Source of the DNA: Cladosporium sp. IMV 00045
Lineage: Eukaryota; Ascomycota; Dothideomycetes; Cladosporiales; Cladosporiaceae
Length of the DNA stretch: 30,475 bases
Assembly (NCBI GenBank): GCA_001931905.2
Contig: MSJI02000170.1
Span: 1 to 30,475 of the forward strand
Reading direction: 5' to 3'
The notes under the pieces: model-generated
Seen by the model: only the letters and a program-made list of their open reading frames with translations
Database searches by the model: none
What the model was told of the DNA's origin: nothing
Shown: piece after piece, positions 1-10,263 of the stretch
Position numbering within the stretch: the stretch's first letter is position 1
Layout of the letters: every line of letters begins with the position of its first letter
Translations under genes and position numbers: made by a program

Positions 1-1281
1 TTTCTCAAGCAGTTTGCAAAGGAGCACCAGGTGAGCGAGCCGCAAGCGACCAGCGGAGAAGTGCTAACCACGACTTAGATGATGATCATCGCATCTGTCC
101 ACCAACCGTCGAGCTCGACTTTTATGATGTGTGACCGACTCCTCCTCCTTTGCAAGGGTCATGCAGTCTACAACGGACCTGTTCACGCCGTGTCTGGCCA
201 CTTTGAGAGTTCCGGCTTCCCCATTCCTCCAAACGTGAACACTGCGGATTTCGCTCTCGACTTTGTCAACACGGACTTTGCGCGGAACAGCGAAGAAGCC
301 GAGCACAAACTCGAACAGGCGGCCTCCACGTGGTACTCTTCGGAACAGAAAAAGCTGACCGAGGAGGAAATGGACAATGAGCTCGTGCACGGCAACATGG
401 GCATCGAGGGTAGGTCTGTCTACAAGGAGGGACCGCGACCGCCCTTCGCTAAGTCGGTGATCACCCTCATGCACAGGAGCTGTCTGAAATCCCGTCGTGA
501 CATCGTCGTGTACGGCATTCGCGTCGGGATGTACGTTTGCTTGGCCCTGTTGATGGGAACGGTGTGGCTGCGCTTGGAACCGACGCAGGATAACATACCC
601 GCCTTTGTCAGCGCAATCTTCTTCGGGGGTGCCTTCATGTCCTCCATGGCCGTGGCCTACATCCCCGCCTTTCTCGAGGACTACAACACTTTCAGACTGG
701 AGAACTCCAACGGCCTGTACGGCCCGGCTGCTTTCTTGATCGCCAACTTCCTGACGGGTATTCCTTTCCTTTTCTGCATCACCCTTGCTTTTTCCTTGCT
801 GGATTATTGGCTCACAAACTTCCGGCCCGCCGCCGACGGCTTCTTCACGTGGGTGATGTGGCTTTTTCTCGACCTGATCGCCGCAGAGTCGCTGGTGGTG
901 CTGGTGTCTTCCCTCGTGCCGGTGTTTGTCGTTGCGCTTGCCGGTTCCGCCTTCATCAATGGCTTGTGGATGTGCGTCGGAGGCTCTCTGCGGCCCGTCC
1001 ATGGACTCAACCCATTTTGGCGTTACCTCTTTCACTACATCGATTATCAGACTTACGTCTTCCAAGGCATGATGCGCAACGAGTTCGACCGAAGGGTTTA
1101 CTCGTGTGGTCGAAACTTGGAGGGCCAATGCAATTGCGACTACGATACTGCGCTGAGGAGCAAGTGCCTGATCAAGGGTGATGCAGTTCCATCCGGCTAT
1201 GGCCTGTCGACCATTTTTTTTTTTTTTTTTTTGAAATCATATTGTATGCAAGCTATCGAGCTTATGACAACCCCTAGCTAA
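1..1281 (+). pseudogene. ABCG-type (White/PDR half-type) ABC transporter, 3' part, truncated by LINE insertion
   Basis: Exon end 1-30 joins in phase 0 to 79-1281 across a 48-nt intron (31-78; GTGAGC donor, GCTAAC branch, TTAG acceptor). The protein enters the window just after Walker B and shows the H-loop (ASVHQPSS). A linker follows, then an ABC2-type membrane domain with about five hydrophobic segments encoded at roughly 490-1070. This order (ATP-binding domain before membrane domain) is that of the ABCG family, which exports lipids or xenobiotics at the plasma membrane; the substrate cannot be told. After the extracellular Cys-rich loop (CNCDY..) the reading frame runs into a run of 19 T, giving a Phe run and an unrelated tail ending at 1281. 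The last membrane helix is missing and I do not find it beyond the LINE at about 4 kb, so the gene is probably dead. The 5' end lies outside the window. Confidence 0.88.
1214..1232 (-). repeat. Poly(A) tail of LINE 1 (T19 on plus strand)
   Basis: Nineteen uninterrupted T on the plus strand mark the retrotransposon 3' end and the junction with the ABC transporter reading frame. Confidence 0.85.
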
Positions 1282-1426
1282 TTACTAGAAGACTTCTCGT
1301 TCCCCAATGTGCTCTTGCCTCGTCTTATCTCTTGTGCTCCTGCTCGCTGTCCCGACTCTATCTAGCCGCCACGGCTTTCGGGCTCGATGCCCTCCTGCTG
1401 TCCAATCCTCCTGATTTGTTGCACCT

Positions 1427-3925
1427 TCATCCATCGTCTCGCTCCACTTCCTCTCCAGTCGTCCCCTCGCTCCCATCAAGTCGGTCCATGCCCCATTCAT
1501 CGATGGCTTTTGCTTCTCTGCCTTCCTTTCTCTTTCCCACCGCAGTGTGTTCGAGGAATCGTAACACTGCTTCCGCTGCGCTTTCGCAAAAAAGTAGCTG
1601 AAGGTCTGATGTGTCTCTCCGCGCAGAGATCTTGATCTTCTTTTGATGCATGTCCCTCAGCATCACATCACGCTCTCTCCTCCACTTCCGACATTCCATC
1701 AGTAGGTGGATGACAGTCTGTCTGCTGCTGTTACACCACCAGCAACGCGCATCTTGTGCCTGCTTGGTCCTGAGCAGGTACTCGCCGGTTATGGCATGGC
1801 CCGACTTGAGCTGCAGGTATCTTGCCGTCACTGACTTCTTGCCGTCATTGACGGATTTGCTGATCTTCGATGCACACTTCCACCTCGCTTTATTCGACTG
1901 CGTCACATATGACAGCGACGCCGATCGCATCGCCTTCGGTTGCTGCGTCGCTGCAAGCCTCGCTGCAGCTCTCACGGATTCCATGCGTTCTACGCTCTCA
2001 CCTGTGGGTAGGTGTGACAATATCACTTGGTCACCCCGTTCTTGGATGTGTCTAATCTGGTTTTTGATGTCTCGGATCAACGGCATAGCCCAGTAGCCTG
2101 CTTTGCCAATAGCAGATAGGGCTTGGTGTGAGTCCGATACTATCTCGGCGCACCGTGTTGCTGTTTCTGGCAGTGAAAACCGGAACACATGAACAGCCAT
2201 GCGGATTGCGTAGAGATCGGCGTCAAGCATCGTGAGGTATCTGCCGAGCGAGTCCGCCTTCGCCTTTTCTCTGTTTCCTGCCAGCCAGCCGATGGCCGCT
2301 CCAAAGCTGGTGTCCTTGGCTGCACATACGAACATGGACATCTTGTCGGGGCCGGAGCTATTTTCCTCTGATACAGCTTGCGGCCGTCCGCCAATGTTGA
2401 TTGCAATGGCCATACTCAGTGTATCCGATTTTTTAAGCAGGTCGAATCCGTGTTCAGTATCGTAGGTGACGTGTCTTGACACCTGTTGGGCCAGTCTGCT
2501 TCCAAAAAGCCGATGTGCTTTGTCCGGCCTGGTCCAGCCCACACTTGACGGTTGCCCAGTGGCTCCCTCGTGCCGGTACAGCTCGCCGAAGCGGAAGTTT
2601 GCAGGCAAGAGCTGGTGCGTTGGATGGTCTCGGGCTGCGGCGAGCGCGCGTGTCGCAAATCGTGTTTGTCTCTGGTCCAAAAGGTCACCGGCATACGGCA
2701 GGCATGCGGACTCCAGTAGAAAGGTTATCGGTGTAGATTTCAGCAGCCCTGTGATAGCTCTCGCTTGGCTGTTCAACAACAACTGCAGTCTTCGCTCTAG
2801 ATCCTTCTGGCCTCTCCACCATACTTCTGCCCCGAAGAGCGCAACGGAGCTGACGGCAGCAATGACTACGCGCCTCATGAGGCTGATCGATAGGCCGCCG
2901 TTTCGTCTGCTGAGGGTTGCCACGGCTTGTAGTGTACCCTTGGCGCTGGTGATCCGCTTCTCAAAGTGCGTCTTGAAAGTCAGCTTCGAGTCGAGCCAGA
3001 AGCCAAGCCACTTGGTCGCTCCCTGGTTGATTGGGCACGCATGCTCGCCGATCCGGACAATCGCTTGCTTTGCAGCCTGGAGAACCGTGCGCTTCTTGCT
3101 GAAAATCAAGACCTCCGTCTTGCTCACCTCGAACTCGACCTTGTTGGCAGCGCCCCATTCTATTGCATGTCCGGCGATGCTTTCTAGTTCTTGTGTGCCT
3201 CCCTCCAGGGTGTCACATTGTAGCAGCAAGCCAATGTCGTCCACGAATGAAAGCGAGTGCAGCTTGGGGTGTCTTGTCTCGAGCCAATGAAACATGGCGC
3301 TGACTGAGAGTATGAACAGCACAGGCGAGACCGGCGAGCCTTGCGGCAGGCCTGCTTGTATGCCATATGTCTCTCCCATTCTGCCGTCGATGACTAGCAA
3401 AGCTCTTCGGTCTGACATGAAGGACTCAACCCAGCGGATGATGTTGCCAGCTATGCCGACCTCGACCATTCGCCGGAGCAGCTGGTGCTTGTTGACCCGG
3501 TCATAGGCGCCTTTCACGTCCAGCAGCAGCGCGAGCACCACTTGCTTCCGCTCCCAGGCAGTCTCGACCCTCGCCACAAGCTGAGAAACCGCGTCTGCGG
3601 TGCCTCGAGCCTGGCGGGAACCGAACTGTCCGCAATGGAAGATCTCGTTCGTCTCACAAAATGACGCAATCAGCGTCGCCACCACTCTCTCCACGACTTT
3701 GCCGAGGCAGCTGAGCAGGCTGATGACACGATATGCCTTGGCAACCGTGTAGGTCGGCTTACCTGCTACGTCGGCAAGGCACATAGCGTTGCGGATGGTA
3801 AGCTCATCGAAGCCTTCCTCTTTTCCATAGCGCACGAGACGCCTCAAGTATCCGTCCATCTGCCGGCCCCGAAGAAGGCAAAGATGCGCCAGTCTTTCGT
3901 GTGGAGGTTCTAAAATCTTTGCCAC
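1427..3925 (-). CDS. LINE 1 ORF2: reverse transcriptase, degenerate RNase H, CCHC knuckle
   Basis: A continuous frame of about 832 residues. RT blocks are visible in order: YTVAKAYRVISLL near residue 60, LLLDVKGAYDRV (motif A Asp), QAGLPQGSPVSPVLF (motif B) and SFVDDIGLL (motif C, YVDD-type, both Asp present). The thumb-like region follows (WLGFWLDSKLTFKTHF). The RNase H-like part keeps VSDSHQAL but the first acidic motif reads FVCAAKDT, and the last His/Asp motif is not recognisable. A C-terminal knuckle reads CWWCNSSRQTVIHLLMEC (C-x2-C..H-x4-C), typical of Tad-like ORF2. The first 50 or so residues do not look like RT and may be 5' flank; the ATG near 3925 is only the first in frame. The lack of stops or frameshifts contrasts with the two other LINEs here and suggests a younger insertion. 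Confidence 0.85.
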   Translation of the reverse strand: MAKILEPPHERLAHLCLLRGRQMDGYLRRLVRYGKEEGFDELTIRNAMCLADVAGKPTYTVAKAYRVISLLSCLGKVVERVVATLIASFCETNEIFHCGQFGSRQARGTADAVSQLVARVETAWERKQVVLALLLDVKGAYDRVNKHQLLRRMVEVGIAGNIIRWVESFMSDRRALLVIDGRMGETYGIQAGLPQGSPVSPVLFILSVSAMFHWLETRHPKLHSLSFVDDIGLLLQCDTLEGGTQELESIAGHAIEWGAANKVEFEVSKTEVLIFSKKRTVLQAAKQAIVRIGEHACPINQGATKWLGFWLDSKLTFKTHFEKRITSAKGTLQAVATLSRRNGGLSISLMRRVVIAAVSSVALFGAEVWWRGQKDLERRLQLLLNSQARAITGLLKSTPITFLLESACLPYAGDLLDQRQTRFATRALAAARDHPTHQLLPANFRFGELYRHEGATGQPSSVGWTRPDKAHRLFGSRLAQQVSRHVTYDTEHGFDLLKKSDTLSMAIAINIGGRPQAVSEENSSGPDKMSMFVCAAKDTSFGAAIGWLAGNREKAKADSLGRYLTMLDADLYAIRMAVHVFRFSLPETATRCAEIVSDSHQALSAIGKAGYWAMPLIRDIKNQIRHIQERGDQVILSHLPTGESVERMESVRAAARLAATQQPKAMRSASLSYVTQSNKARWKCASKISKSVNDGKKSVTARYLQLKSGHAITGEYLLRTKQAQDARCWWCNSSRQTVIHLLMECRKWRRERDVMLRDMHQKKIKISARRDTSDLQLLFCESAAEAVLRFLEHTAVGKRKEGREAKAIDEWGMDRLDGSEGTTGEEVERDDG

Positions 3926-4246
3926 GACTAAACAAACCTTTTATTCCACTCCTGGGGGCTTTGCACCGGTTGCGGTCGGATGGTGCGTATGGTGGGGTAG
4001 CTGAAGTCCATAGCTGCACTGCTTCAAGTTCGCGCGAGCGCTACCCGCGCCGACCGGTGAAGCTCAGCTCAGCTTATTGGGGAGAAGCATGATCTAACCA
4101 AAAGTGTGGAGCGAAAGGGAAAAGATTCAGTGTAGGATTGTACCATGTCACATGGGAAAAGCCTGCTGTGCTCATTTTTCGTCAGAGTCACCACAAATGA
4201 GCAGATCTCGGTCATTACTGCTACAATAGATTGGGATCTAGTTATC
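3926..4246. other. Gap between LINE 1 and the HET gene
   Basis: No gene or convincing motif seen. It should hold the LINE 5' junction and the promoter of the HET gene. The missing last helix of the ABC transporter is not here in any frame I read. Confidence 0.5.
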
Positions 4247-6100
4247 ATGGTAGTGAGCAATCAAGAGCACTTCAAGTATCCGGTCTTGAGCCACAACGAC
4301 AGTATCCGAACGCTTACTTTGGCCCAATCGGACGATGATAGCGCGATAAGGGCTCATTTGTCTTGTGCCAGATTGCGCGACAGACCCGTCTATACTGCGT
4401 TATCCTACGTATGGGGCGAAGCTTCTCCTGATCATCCTGAATTGGTGGTCAATGGCCAGCCATGCAAAGTGACGAAATCACTACATGCGGCTATCGGCTA
4501 TTTCACATCTTCGGAGAACGACTTCAATCTTTGGATAGATCAGATCTCGATCAACCAGGAAGATGACGCGGAAAAAACTCAGCAAGTACAAGTGATGTCG
4601 AGTATCTTCTCACAGGCTCGAGTCGTGATCGGGTGGCTCGGTCTTCCAGCCAGAAGCGACCAGTTTGCGTTCAATCTCTTCCGCATTTTAGGATCTTCCA
4701 CGAGTGACTCTGTGTCTGGATCTGACTCGGTGGGGAGTTTCGATGAAGAGTCAGCTACTGCTCAGGCGATGCGTGAGTTGTCCGAAGCTGGTCTAATCGA
4801 AGACATGGAATACCTATTCCATCCCAACTCCGTTGTTGGTCGAGCAGCCGTCGCTCTATGTCAGCGGCCATGGTTCCGGAGGATTTGGATCGTGCAAGAA
4901 GCCGCGCTGGCACAAGTACTCGAGATACGGTGCGGTGCTTTATCGATCTCATCGCAACAATTCTTCGCTGGTGTTGAAGCTTTGTGCTCAACCGTCTCTG
5001 ATCCGCCCATGGAATCTTTGCACAGCCAGTACCACAATGCTCATAGATTGGGGCGGTTGATGCAGCAAGTCCAATCGCGAGAAAACCAATCGTTCCCTTC
5101 TTTGGCACATCGCTTGAGTATCTGGGATTGTAAGAAGGAAGAAGATCGTCTGAATGCCTTGTATGGCATCGTCTTCCGCTACGATGGGTTAACACCATGG
5201 TTCCAGCCTTCTTACGAGATGAGCGTGCCAGATCTTTACAAGAAATTCGCTATCGACTACATTGCTGCTACTCGACGCCTGCATATTCTTCATTTTGCTG
5301 GCTGTGCAGACAGCGGTTGCCTTGGATTTCGCAAGGTCAATGGAGCTATCGCCATACAAGTTTCCGCGAGCAGCGCCGGAATGCCCTCTTGGACTCCTGA
5401 CTGGCGAATAAGATTACGCCCACTGGCTTTGACAGCCTTTTATGGAGAGCAGGATCATCGTGTTTCAACATCAGTACCAGCGATTTCAGATTTCGCGATC
5501 GACAACTCCCACAGGATACTCCGTGTTCATGCTCAATTGATGGACCGAATTGCATATTGTGGGCTACCATATTGTGAATCAGTGTGCAGGAGCTTTGGGA
5601 AGAACGCATATCAGATTTTCTGTCACTGGTATACTTTGGCTGACACAATCGTGGGAACTACAGATATCGCAGCGAAGTTCGCCAGTACTTACACAATGGA
5701 CTGTAGAGTCGATGGCATTGAGAGGGACTACTAGAAGATATGAGTCCACGAACTACCGACGTTGTTCTATCATTGGGCAGCTAGAAATTTCCCTACGGTC
5801 GATGAAGTCACTCAAGACGATTCCACTGACGGGCTTGAGGAATCGACACGGTTCGGCAATCTCGCCGAAGAACTTTGCCGCAACAGAACTTTCTTTGTCA
5901 CGGAAGCTGGGCGCCTAGGTTTGGGAAATGTTGGTGTACGGCCAGGTGGATTGGTTTACCTGATACAGGGACTCGGGGCTCCAAGCATCGTTGATGATGA
6001 ATCCAGCGAGAGCATTTTTCGGGGAATATGTTACGTGAATGGGCTCATGGATGTAGATTCAATTCCTATTGATGATAGCGTGTGTGTTGCTTTAGTTTAG
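4247..6100 (+). pseudogene. HET-domain (heterokaryon incompatibility) protein, interrupted near its C-terminus
   Basis: HET proteins act in fungal allorecognition, triggering death of fused incompatible cells. From ATG 4247 (preferred over an in-frame ATG at 4145 because the conserved part begins soon after it) the protein shows the three HET blocks: YTALSYVWG at residues 49-57, LWIDQISINQ at 95-104 with ARVVIGWLG at 124-132, and RPWFRRIWIVQEAALA at about 210-225. The frame hits TAG at 5732-5734 and TGA at 5741-5743, then stays open in the same frame to 6100. That last part holds the usual C-terminal block (CRNRTFFVTEAGRLGLG, GICYVNGLMD). Either the stops are mutations (CAG to TAG and CGA or TGG to TGA would fit RIP-type transitions) or a short intron removes them; 5685-5744 (GTACTT..GAG) would restore the frame but has a poor acceptor. 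Full length would be about 617 residues. It converges with the minus-strand gene ending at 6134. Confidence 0.85.
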
Positions 6101-6133
6101 GAAAAGCACGTGTTCTACAATACTGACCGCTTT

Positions 6134-6409
6134 TTAACTCTGCTCTTTCTCATCCATCCCCGCCTCGATTGATCGATCGACGTCGTCTTGCCTCTGCTTA
6201 TAAAGGATGAACACCACTAGAGCTTTGGCACGGCGAGCGTGCAAGATTTGTGGAGATATGAATCCACGAACGGCATATCGCTCCTCTGCGATCGACTCGC
6301 TTTGTCCTTCGAAAAATCGAGCGATCTGTTGCTTCGTCGTGGGCGAGTTGCGGATGCCAAAGTCAGTAGTGGATGAATCCTCATGACTTGCATTAGACTG
6401 GGACATCAT
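6134..6409 (-). CDS. Possible C-terminal exon or separate small ORF next to zinc-finger/recombinase copy 1
   Basis: The frame is the same as the recombinase-like frame ending at 6476. It is separated from it only by TAA and TGA at 6473-6478 and stays open from there to 6134. The sequence looks coding (polar and acidic, then basic and hydrophobic, e.g. KQQIARFFEGQSESIAEERY). A CAG acceptor-like site lies near 6425, so it may be spliced onto copy 1; it may also be a separate 91-residue protein from the double ATG at 6409. No family recognised. Its stop lies 33 nt from the end of the HET gene. Confidence 0.35.
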   Translation of the reverse strand: MMSQSNASHEDSSTTDFGIRNSPTTKQQIARFFEGQSESIAEERYAVRGFISPQILHARRAKALVVFILYKQRQDDVDRSIEAGMDEKEQS

Positions 6410-6475
6410 GACGTCAGCATCACCATCCGGGTTGCCGTTCTGGAACGAAGAAACAAAGATGTTCCAGGGACTTCA

Positions 6476-9400
6476 TTATTCATCTGATTCGAATGCAGCT
6501 CTTTGGGGTGGATTGCCGCTTTTCGGCCCTAATTCCGTGTTGATAGGAAAGTCAATCTTGCTTGATTTCCTGGACTTCGGGACCTGGTCAGAATCAGGAA
6601 CACCCTGTAGACACGATCTTAGGAAGCCCGGCGGCCTCAACGTAGTCTTCTCTGAGGCAACACCGCCAATTTTCGGCGAGTTGCTTGTGACAAGCGAATT
6701 CGAACGTACTCGCGCCTCGCCAATCGATTCAGATGCGCGGCGTTTTCGTGACGCCTTCATTTCTCCCAAGGCCTTAGCAAGATGACTGGTGCCTGTCGGT
6801 TTGTTCGGCGCACGTCCCAGTGTGAATATGAATTCGTGCCATTCCGTTGAGGCCCAGTAGTAAACCTCAAGCAATGCTGGCTGTAGAGAGTCAGTGAAGG
6901 CGGAATCAATGCCGTATGTAGTGCCGCGCTGGACTGGCCGATGTCCGCTTTGCCAAGCGTATGCAATCTCGATGGCTGCATCAGCGCTTTTGTCGTCGTT
7001 CCGGTCGAAAGGACAACTGATATGCTTGACATGCTTCTCAGTCACTGCGATGGACAGCTGCCGATACACCTGCACGCCAAATTGGGTACCACAAACGGCA
7101 GTCGATAGCTTTTTCAGAGCCTTGGTCAATACTTCGACCTTCCAAGGCCGCTCTGGGTCATTGGAAGAGCTGAAGAGGGGCCGCGCCTTTTTGCTGCCAA
7201 AGCATTCTCGATTAAGCATGTCGACAAAAGGACGAATGTACACTAGATATTTGAGAACCAAGTCCGATTCTCTACGAGGAAGGTATCGTGCCACTTGGAA
7301 ATCCTGGTTGGTAGAATGTCTTGCTTTCGATTGTCGAGTCACAAAGCAGATGGCACCTCGATGAGCGTAAAGCCCACGAGAGGTAGTCGGCCCATTGCAA
7401 TGCTCAATGTTGAAAGGTTCGGTGGACCGCGGAGCTTGACCACCGCATAGGTACAGGATGAGCATGAGCTGGGGTAGCAATTTGTCCTCCTCTTCCAAGT
7501 AGCGATGCACGGACTTGTAATTCCAGCCTTCGCCTGCCATCAAACCATCCACAGTATCAAGGCAATCACGGGACGAAAGTTCTAGGTAGGAACGTTCCAG
7601 ATTGTTGGCAGAATCCAGCATAAACGAATATCCCTGCCTCTGATTGGACATACAGTCCCGTATGTGATGCAGTTCCAACATCGGTTCCAGTCCATACATC
7701 AATCGTTCCACACTTGTCGTTGCAGAGTCAAACGCTGTCTTGCTCAACACTCGGAACTGATTCATGCTGAGTTGGCCGTCATCCCAGGACACTGTCTGAG
7801 AATCAGGGCTCCATTGGACCCTGAAACTTGGCCCATCGGAACGAGAAAGGGAACGTCCAAAGTTGCGTAGACTAAGCAGCTCCCCAAAAGGCGACTGACA
7901 GCCAAGACACATGTATCGCTCTCTGACCCGATTGAGCAGCTTCAAGCCCCCTAAACGAGGTCGCTTCTCCCATCCGACAGAGTCGTGTGCAAAGCGTAGG
8001 AGTACAGACTCCAGAAAGCAAAACCGGGCACAATAAATCAGTCCGGACAGCTTTGAAGTGTAATTGCGCGGTCTCTCAAAGGTCGAAGGATCGGCAGAGA
8101 ATCCGAGCACCCCACTGAAGTAGATAAAGGATTGCCGAGCTTGGCCGACCGTCTACGAAGTTATCCTTACACAACTGGATCGAAAGCGTTCCAACAAGGT
8201 CAGCAAGCTTCTGCTTCATGGCATCGCCATCATGTATCAAGAATTCCTCAACTATCCAATGGTTAGTGAGAAGACATCAAACGATAGATAGCATAACTGA
8301 CCAGGTTTTGTCGAGTGCAAACTCTGCATGAGTCCATCATCATCTTCACTGCACTCTGATTCGTCGGTGATGGAAGATTCGAAGCCATCGCTCGATTCAA
8401 CACTGACTGAAGAGGCGAAAGTCTCCGGCCGCCTCTCAGCACGGAGAGGTGTCACACTCCCGTCAAGGATGCCATGATCTCTTGCCCCACTGCTCTTACG
8501 CCCCTGGCTCACATAAGACTCCTCGTCCGCCATAATTATGCTTGGGTCGTCATCCAACGCGGGATGATGATTAAGAGCATTCGGCAGAGCGATCGACTTT
8601 ATCGCGTCCTCATCCGCCGACAAGACTGACCAAATCTTTTCGATGGCTTTACTCTGCTTCGTGGACAGTCTGAGTCCCAACATTCTCTCGCGAATATTAT
8701 CGTCCAGGCGCCAAAGACGTAGTACGAAGTATATCATGCTTTTCCCAAGCCATCTGTAACGTTTGCGAGTGGTGGATCGCCCTGGTAGCTGAAAGGCTGC
8801 TTTGTAAGGCCGGCCCTGGACATGGCTTCTCAACCAGCAACGTATGGAGTGATCGGTGTTCCTTGCAGTATCTTCGCATCGGTCAAAGAAATGATCCGCC
8901 GCTTTACCCAAGTTCGAGAGCTTCGACTCCTCCGCGATGCTGCTTTGAGTCGGACCCCCGACATCATCTGCCAGGAGCAGAGGGAAGCCCCCCCGAGCAG
9001 GGGCACTGCCAAGACGTGAAAGCAGCTGACGGTCGACTCCAGCAAATGTTTCGAGCCATCCAGTGCGTCTTATCCAATTACTTGTCAGCACCAAATCGGA
9101 AGCCGACGAATCCTCCCCTGGCAGTCGAGTTTCTTCGTTACGGGCACGTTGAAGTTCGCGCTCGTGAAGCGCGGTCAACTTTTGTCTTCGTTGGGGTGAG
9201 GCTCGCAGTGTATCAAGGTGAGCTCCTGAGTTATTTCCCTCGTTGAGGGCGACGATCCAGTAGGGAGATCCATTCTGTGTCCAGCTCTGCAGGAACAGAT
9301 CTTTCCGAAGATGGTCGCGCAGCCAGGTCTTACGACCATTTTTCTCGCCGTGAGTCCGTGCAAGGTGTCGTCGTTGGGCGAGGTCTAGGCTAGTGGAGCG

Positions 9401-9742
9401 ATAGGTACACTGCCCGCAAGCCACACCAGGCTTCGTAGCAAGATTCGGATGTGGTGCACAGCCGTCAGGCCGTGGTTCTAGCCTGCTTGGATCCGGCAGC
9501 TGGAGCTGTTTCACAAAGGCATTCAGACCGCGACGTGCTTTCGCACTTATCTCGCGTCTTTCACTGAGATGTTTGGAAACTGCATCCGAAGGCTTGAGTG
9601 CATATTGACATTTCTTACAGATGATGACTTTCTCTTCTGTGTCAAGAACGAGACCAAGAGATGTCAATCTTTGATGGAGTTCCTGACCTGAAAGACTCTT
9701 CCAACTACGGACAGCTGGAGTCGAAGAATAATCCTCGGCCAT
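6476..9742 (-). pseudogene. Copy 1: OrsD-like C2H2 zinc fingers plus tyrosine-recombinase-like domain
   Basis: Start ATG 9742 is chosen by alignment with copy 2. Finger 1 (C42, C45, H58; CKKCQYALKP) and finger 2 (C109, C112, H126, H131) with the LQSWTQNGSPYWIV block match the fungal OrsD/DUF3505 pattern. A conserved middle follows (CWLRSHVQGRPYKAAFQLPGR). A 50-nt intron (8252-8301, GTCAGT..CTAAC..TAG) joins the acidic end of exon 1 to exon 2. A one-base frameshift near 8150 separates exon 2 from the long frame 8110-6476. That frame holds a recombinase-like core: box I GGQAPRSTE (Arg codon 7427-7429), a Lys hairpin (RQSKAR), box II VYRQLSIAV (Arg 7061-7063), then GHRPVQRGTTYG with His 6941-6943 and Tyr 6914-6916, nine residues apart as in XerD. 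A basic tail of about 110 residues ends at 6476. Related domains occur in fungal RecQ-helicase proteins; no helicase is attached here. Apart from the shift the gene is open. Confidence 0.72.
8252..8301 (-). other. Spliceosomal intron in copy 1
   Basis: On the minus strand it runs from GTCAGT at 8301 to TAG at 8252, with a CTAAC branch sequence near the 3' end. Removal gives phase-1 joining (G|TT) and continuation into the segment homologous to copy 2 (LCKDNFVDG versus ICTEPYRDG). Confidence 0.75.
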
Positions 9743-9951
9743 CTGTAGGACACGCGCTGCTGAACGAGATCGCTTGTCGATGCTGTTCAAATGGAAATGA
9801 TGAGATGGTGATGTTCTCGTTTGACTGGCGAGAGAGGAAGACTTTGTCACTACTGGATAAGCATTTTAGTAGTGTTGTGATATACCTTTGCAGTTGCTGA
9901 AACGCGGCACGTTTCGTAGCTGCAGCCACAACTCCAAAAGTGCACGTTCGG

Positions 9952-9968
9952 GGAATGCGACGCATTCC
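9952..9968. repeat. 17-bp palindrome, copy A
   Basis: GGAATGCGACGCATTCC: two 8-bp arms around a single central A. An ACGCGGCAC motif lies upstream at 9902-9910. It lies 210-226 bp before the start codon of copy 1 on its promoter side. Confidence 0.8.
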
Positions 9969-10003
9969 AAGTGTGCAACACGCGGCACTTTGGGTGTTTT
10001 GCG

Positions 10004-10020
10004 GGAATGCGACGCATTCC
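10004..10020. repeat. 17-bp palindrome, copy B
   Basis: Identical to copy A, 52 bp away (start to start), and preceded by a second ACGCGGCAC at 9980-9988. The pairing looks like a duplicated unit with altered spacing. Confidence 0.8.
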
Positions 10021-10263
10021 AGGGAAGCATAACTGCGTAGGACCACTTCTGTTCTCTTCGTATGTGATGTTAGGTATTGGTACCATGGCTATGCTACTTT
10101 GAGGATACCTCTCTTGTCAATCGTCGAGGTAGGGTAGCATGCGAGCCAAAATGGTAGCGAAGCTAACTTCGCGGATTTCGTCTCGCGTAGCGGCTTCTAC
10201 AGCGTGAAGCTCTGCGTCGGTCGGGCGTCTAGCCACGTCAGGGGGAAAGGGAATATGCACCCG

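Larger units (their letters stand above)
1214..3925 (-). mobile_element. Tad/I-like non-LTR retrotransposon (LINE 1), 5'-truncated, poly(A)-tailed
   Basis: The element runs on the minus strand. Its 3' end is a 19-nt poly(A) tail, read as T on the plus strand at 1214-1232. About 190 nt of 3' UTR follow, then one long open frame (1427-3925) with reverse transcriptase, RNase H-like region and a C-terminal CCHC knuckle. The 5' part (gag ORF, endonuclease, first RT blocks) is absent, as is usual for target-primed insertions. The insertion sits inside the ABC transporter coding sequence. I did not find a clear target-site duplication at the 5' side, so the 5' boundary near 3925-4100 is uncertain. 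Confidence 0.85.
9743..10263. other. Upstream region of copy 1 and 3' flank of the small gene
   Basis: No gene recognised. The stretch holds the paired palindromes at 9952-10020 and is the shared space between two minus-strand genes. The part 10090-10263 may be 3' UTR of the gene ending at 10264. Confidence 0.5.

Noticed and set aside
64..1128. 354-residue open frame on the minus strand opposite the ABC transporter
   Set aside because: Antisense shadow of a clear coding region; low-complexity His/Glu/Arg content and no motif.
807..1181. Arg-rich open frame overlapping the transporter on the same strand
   Set aside because: Shifted-frame reading of the membrane domain; no independent support.
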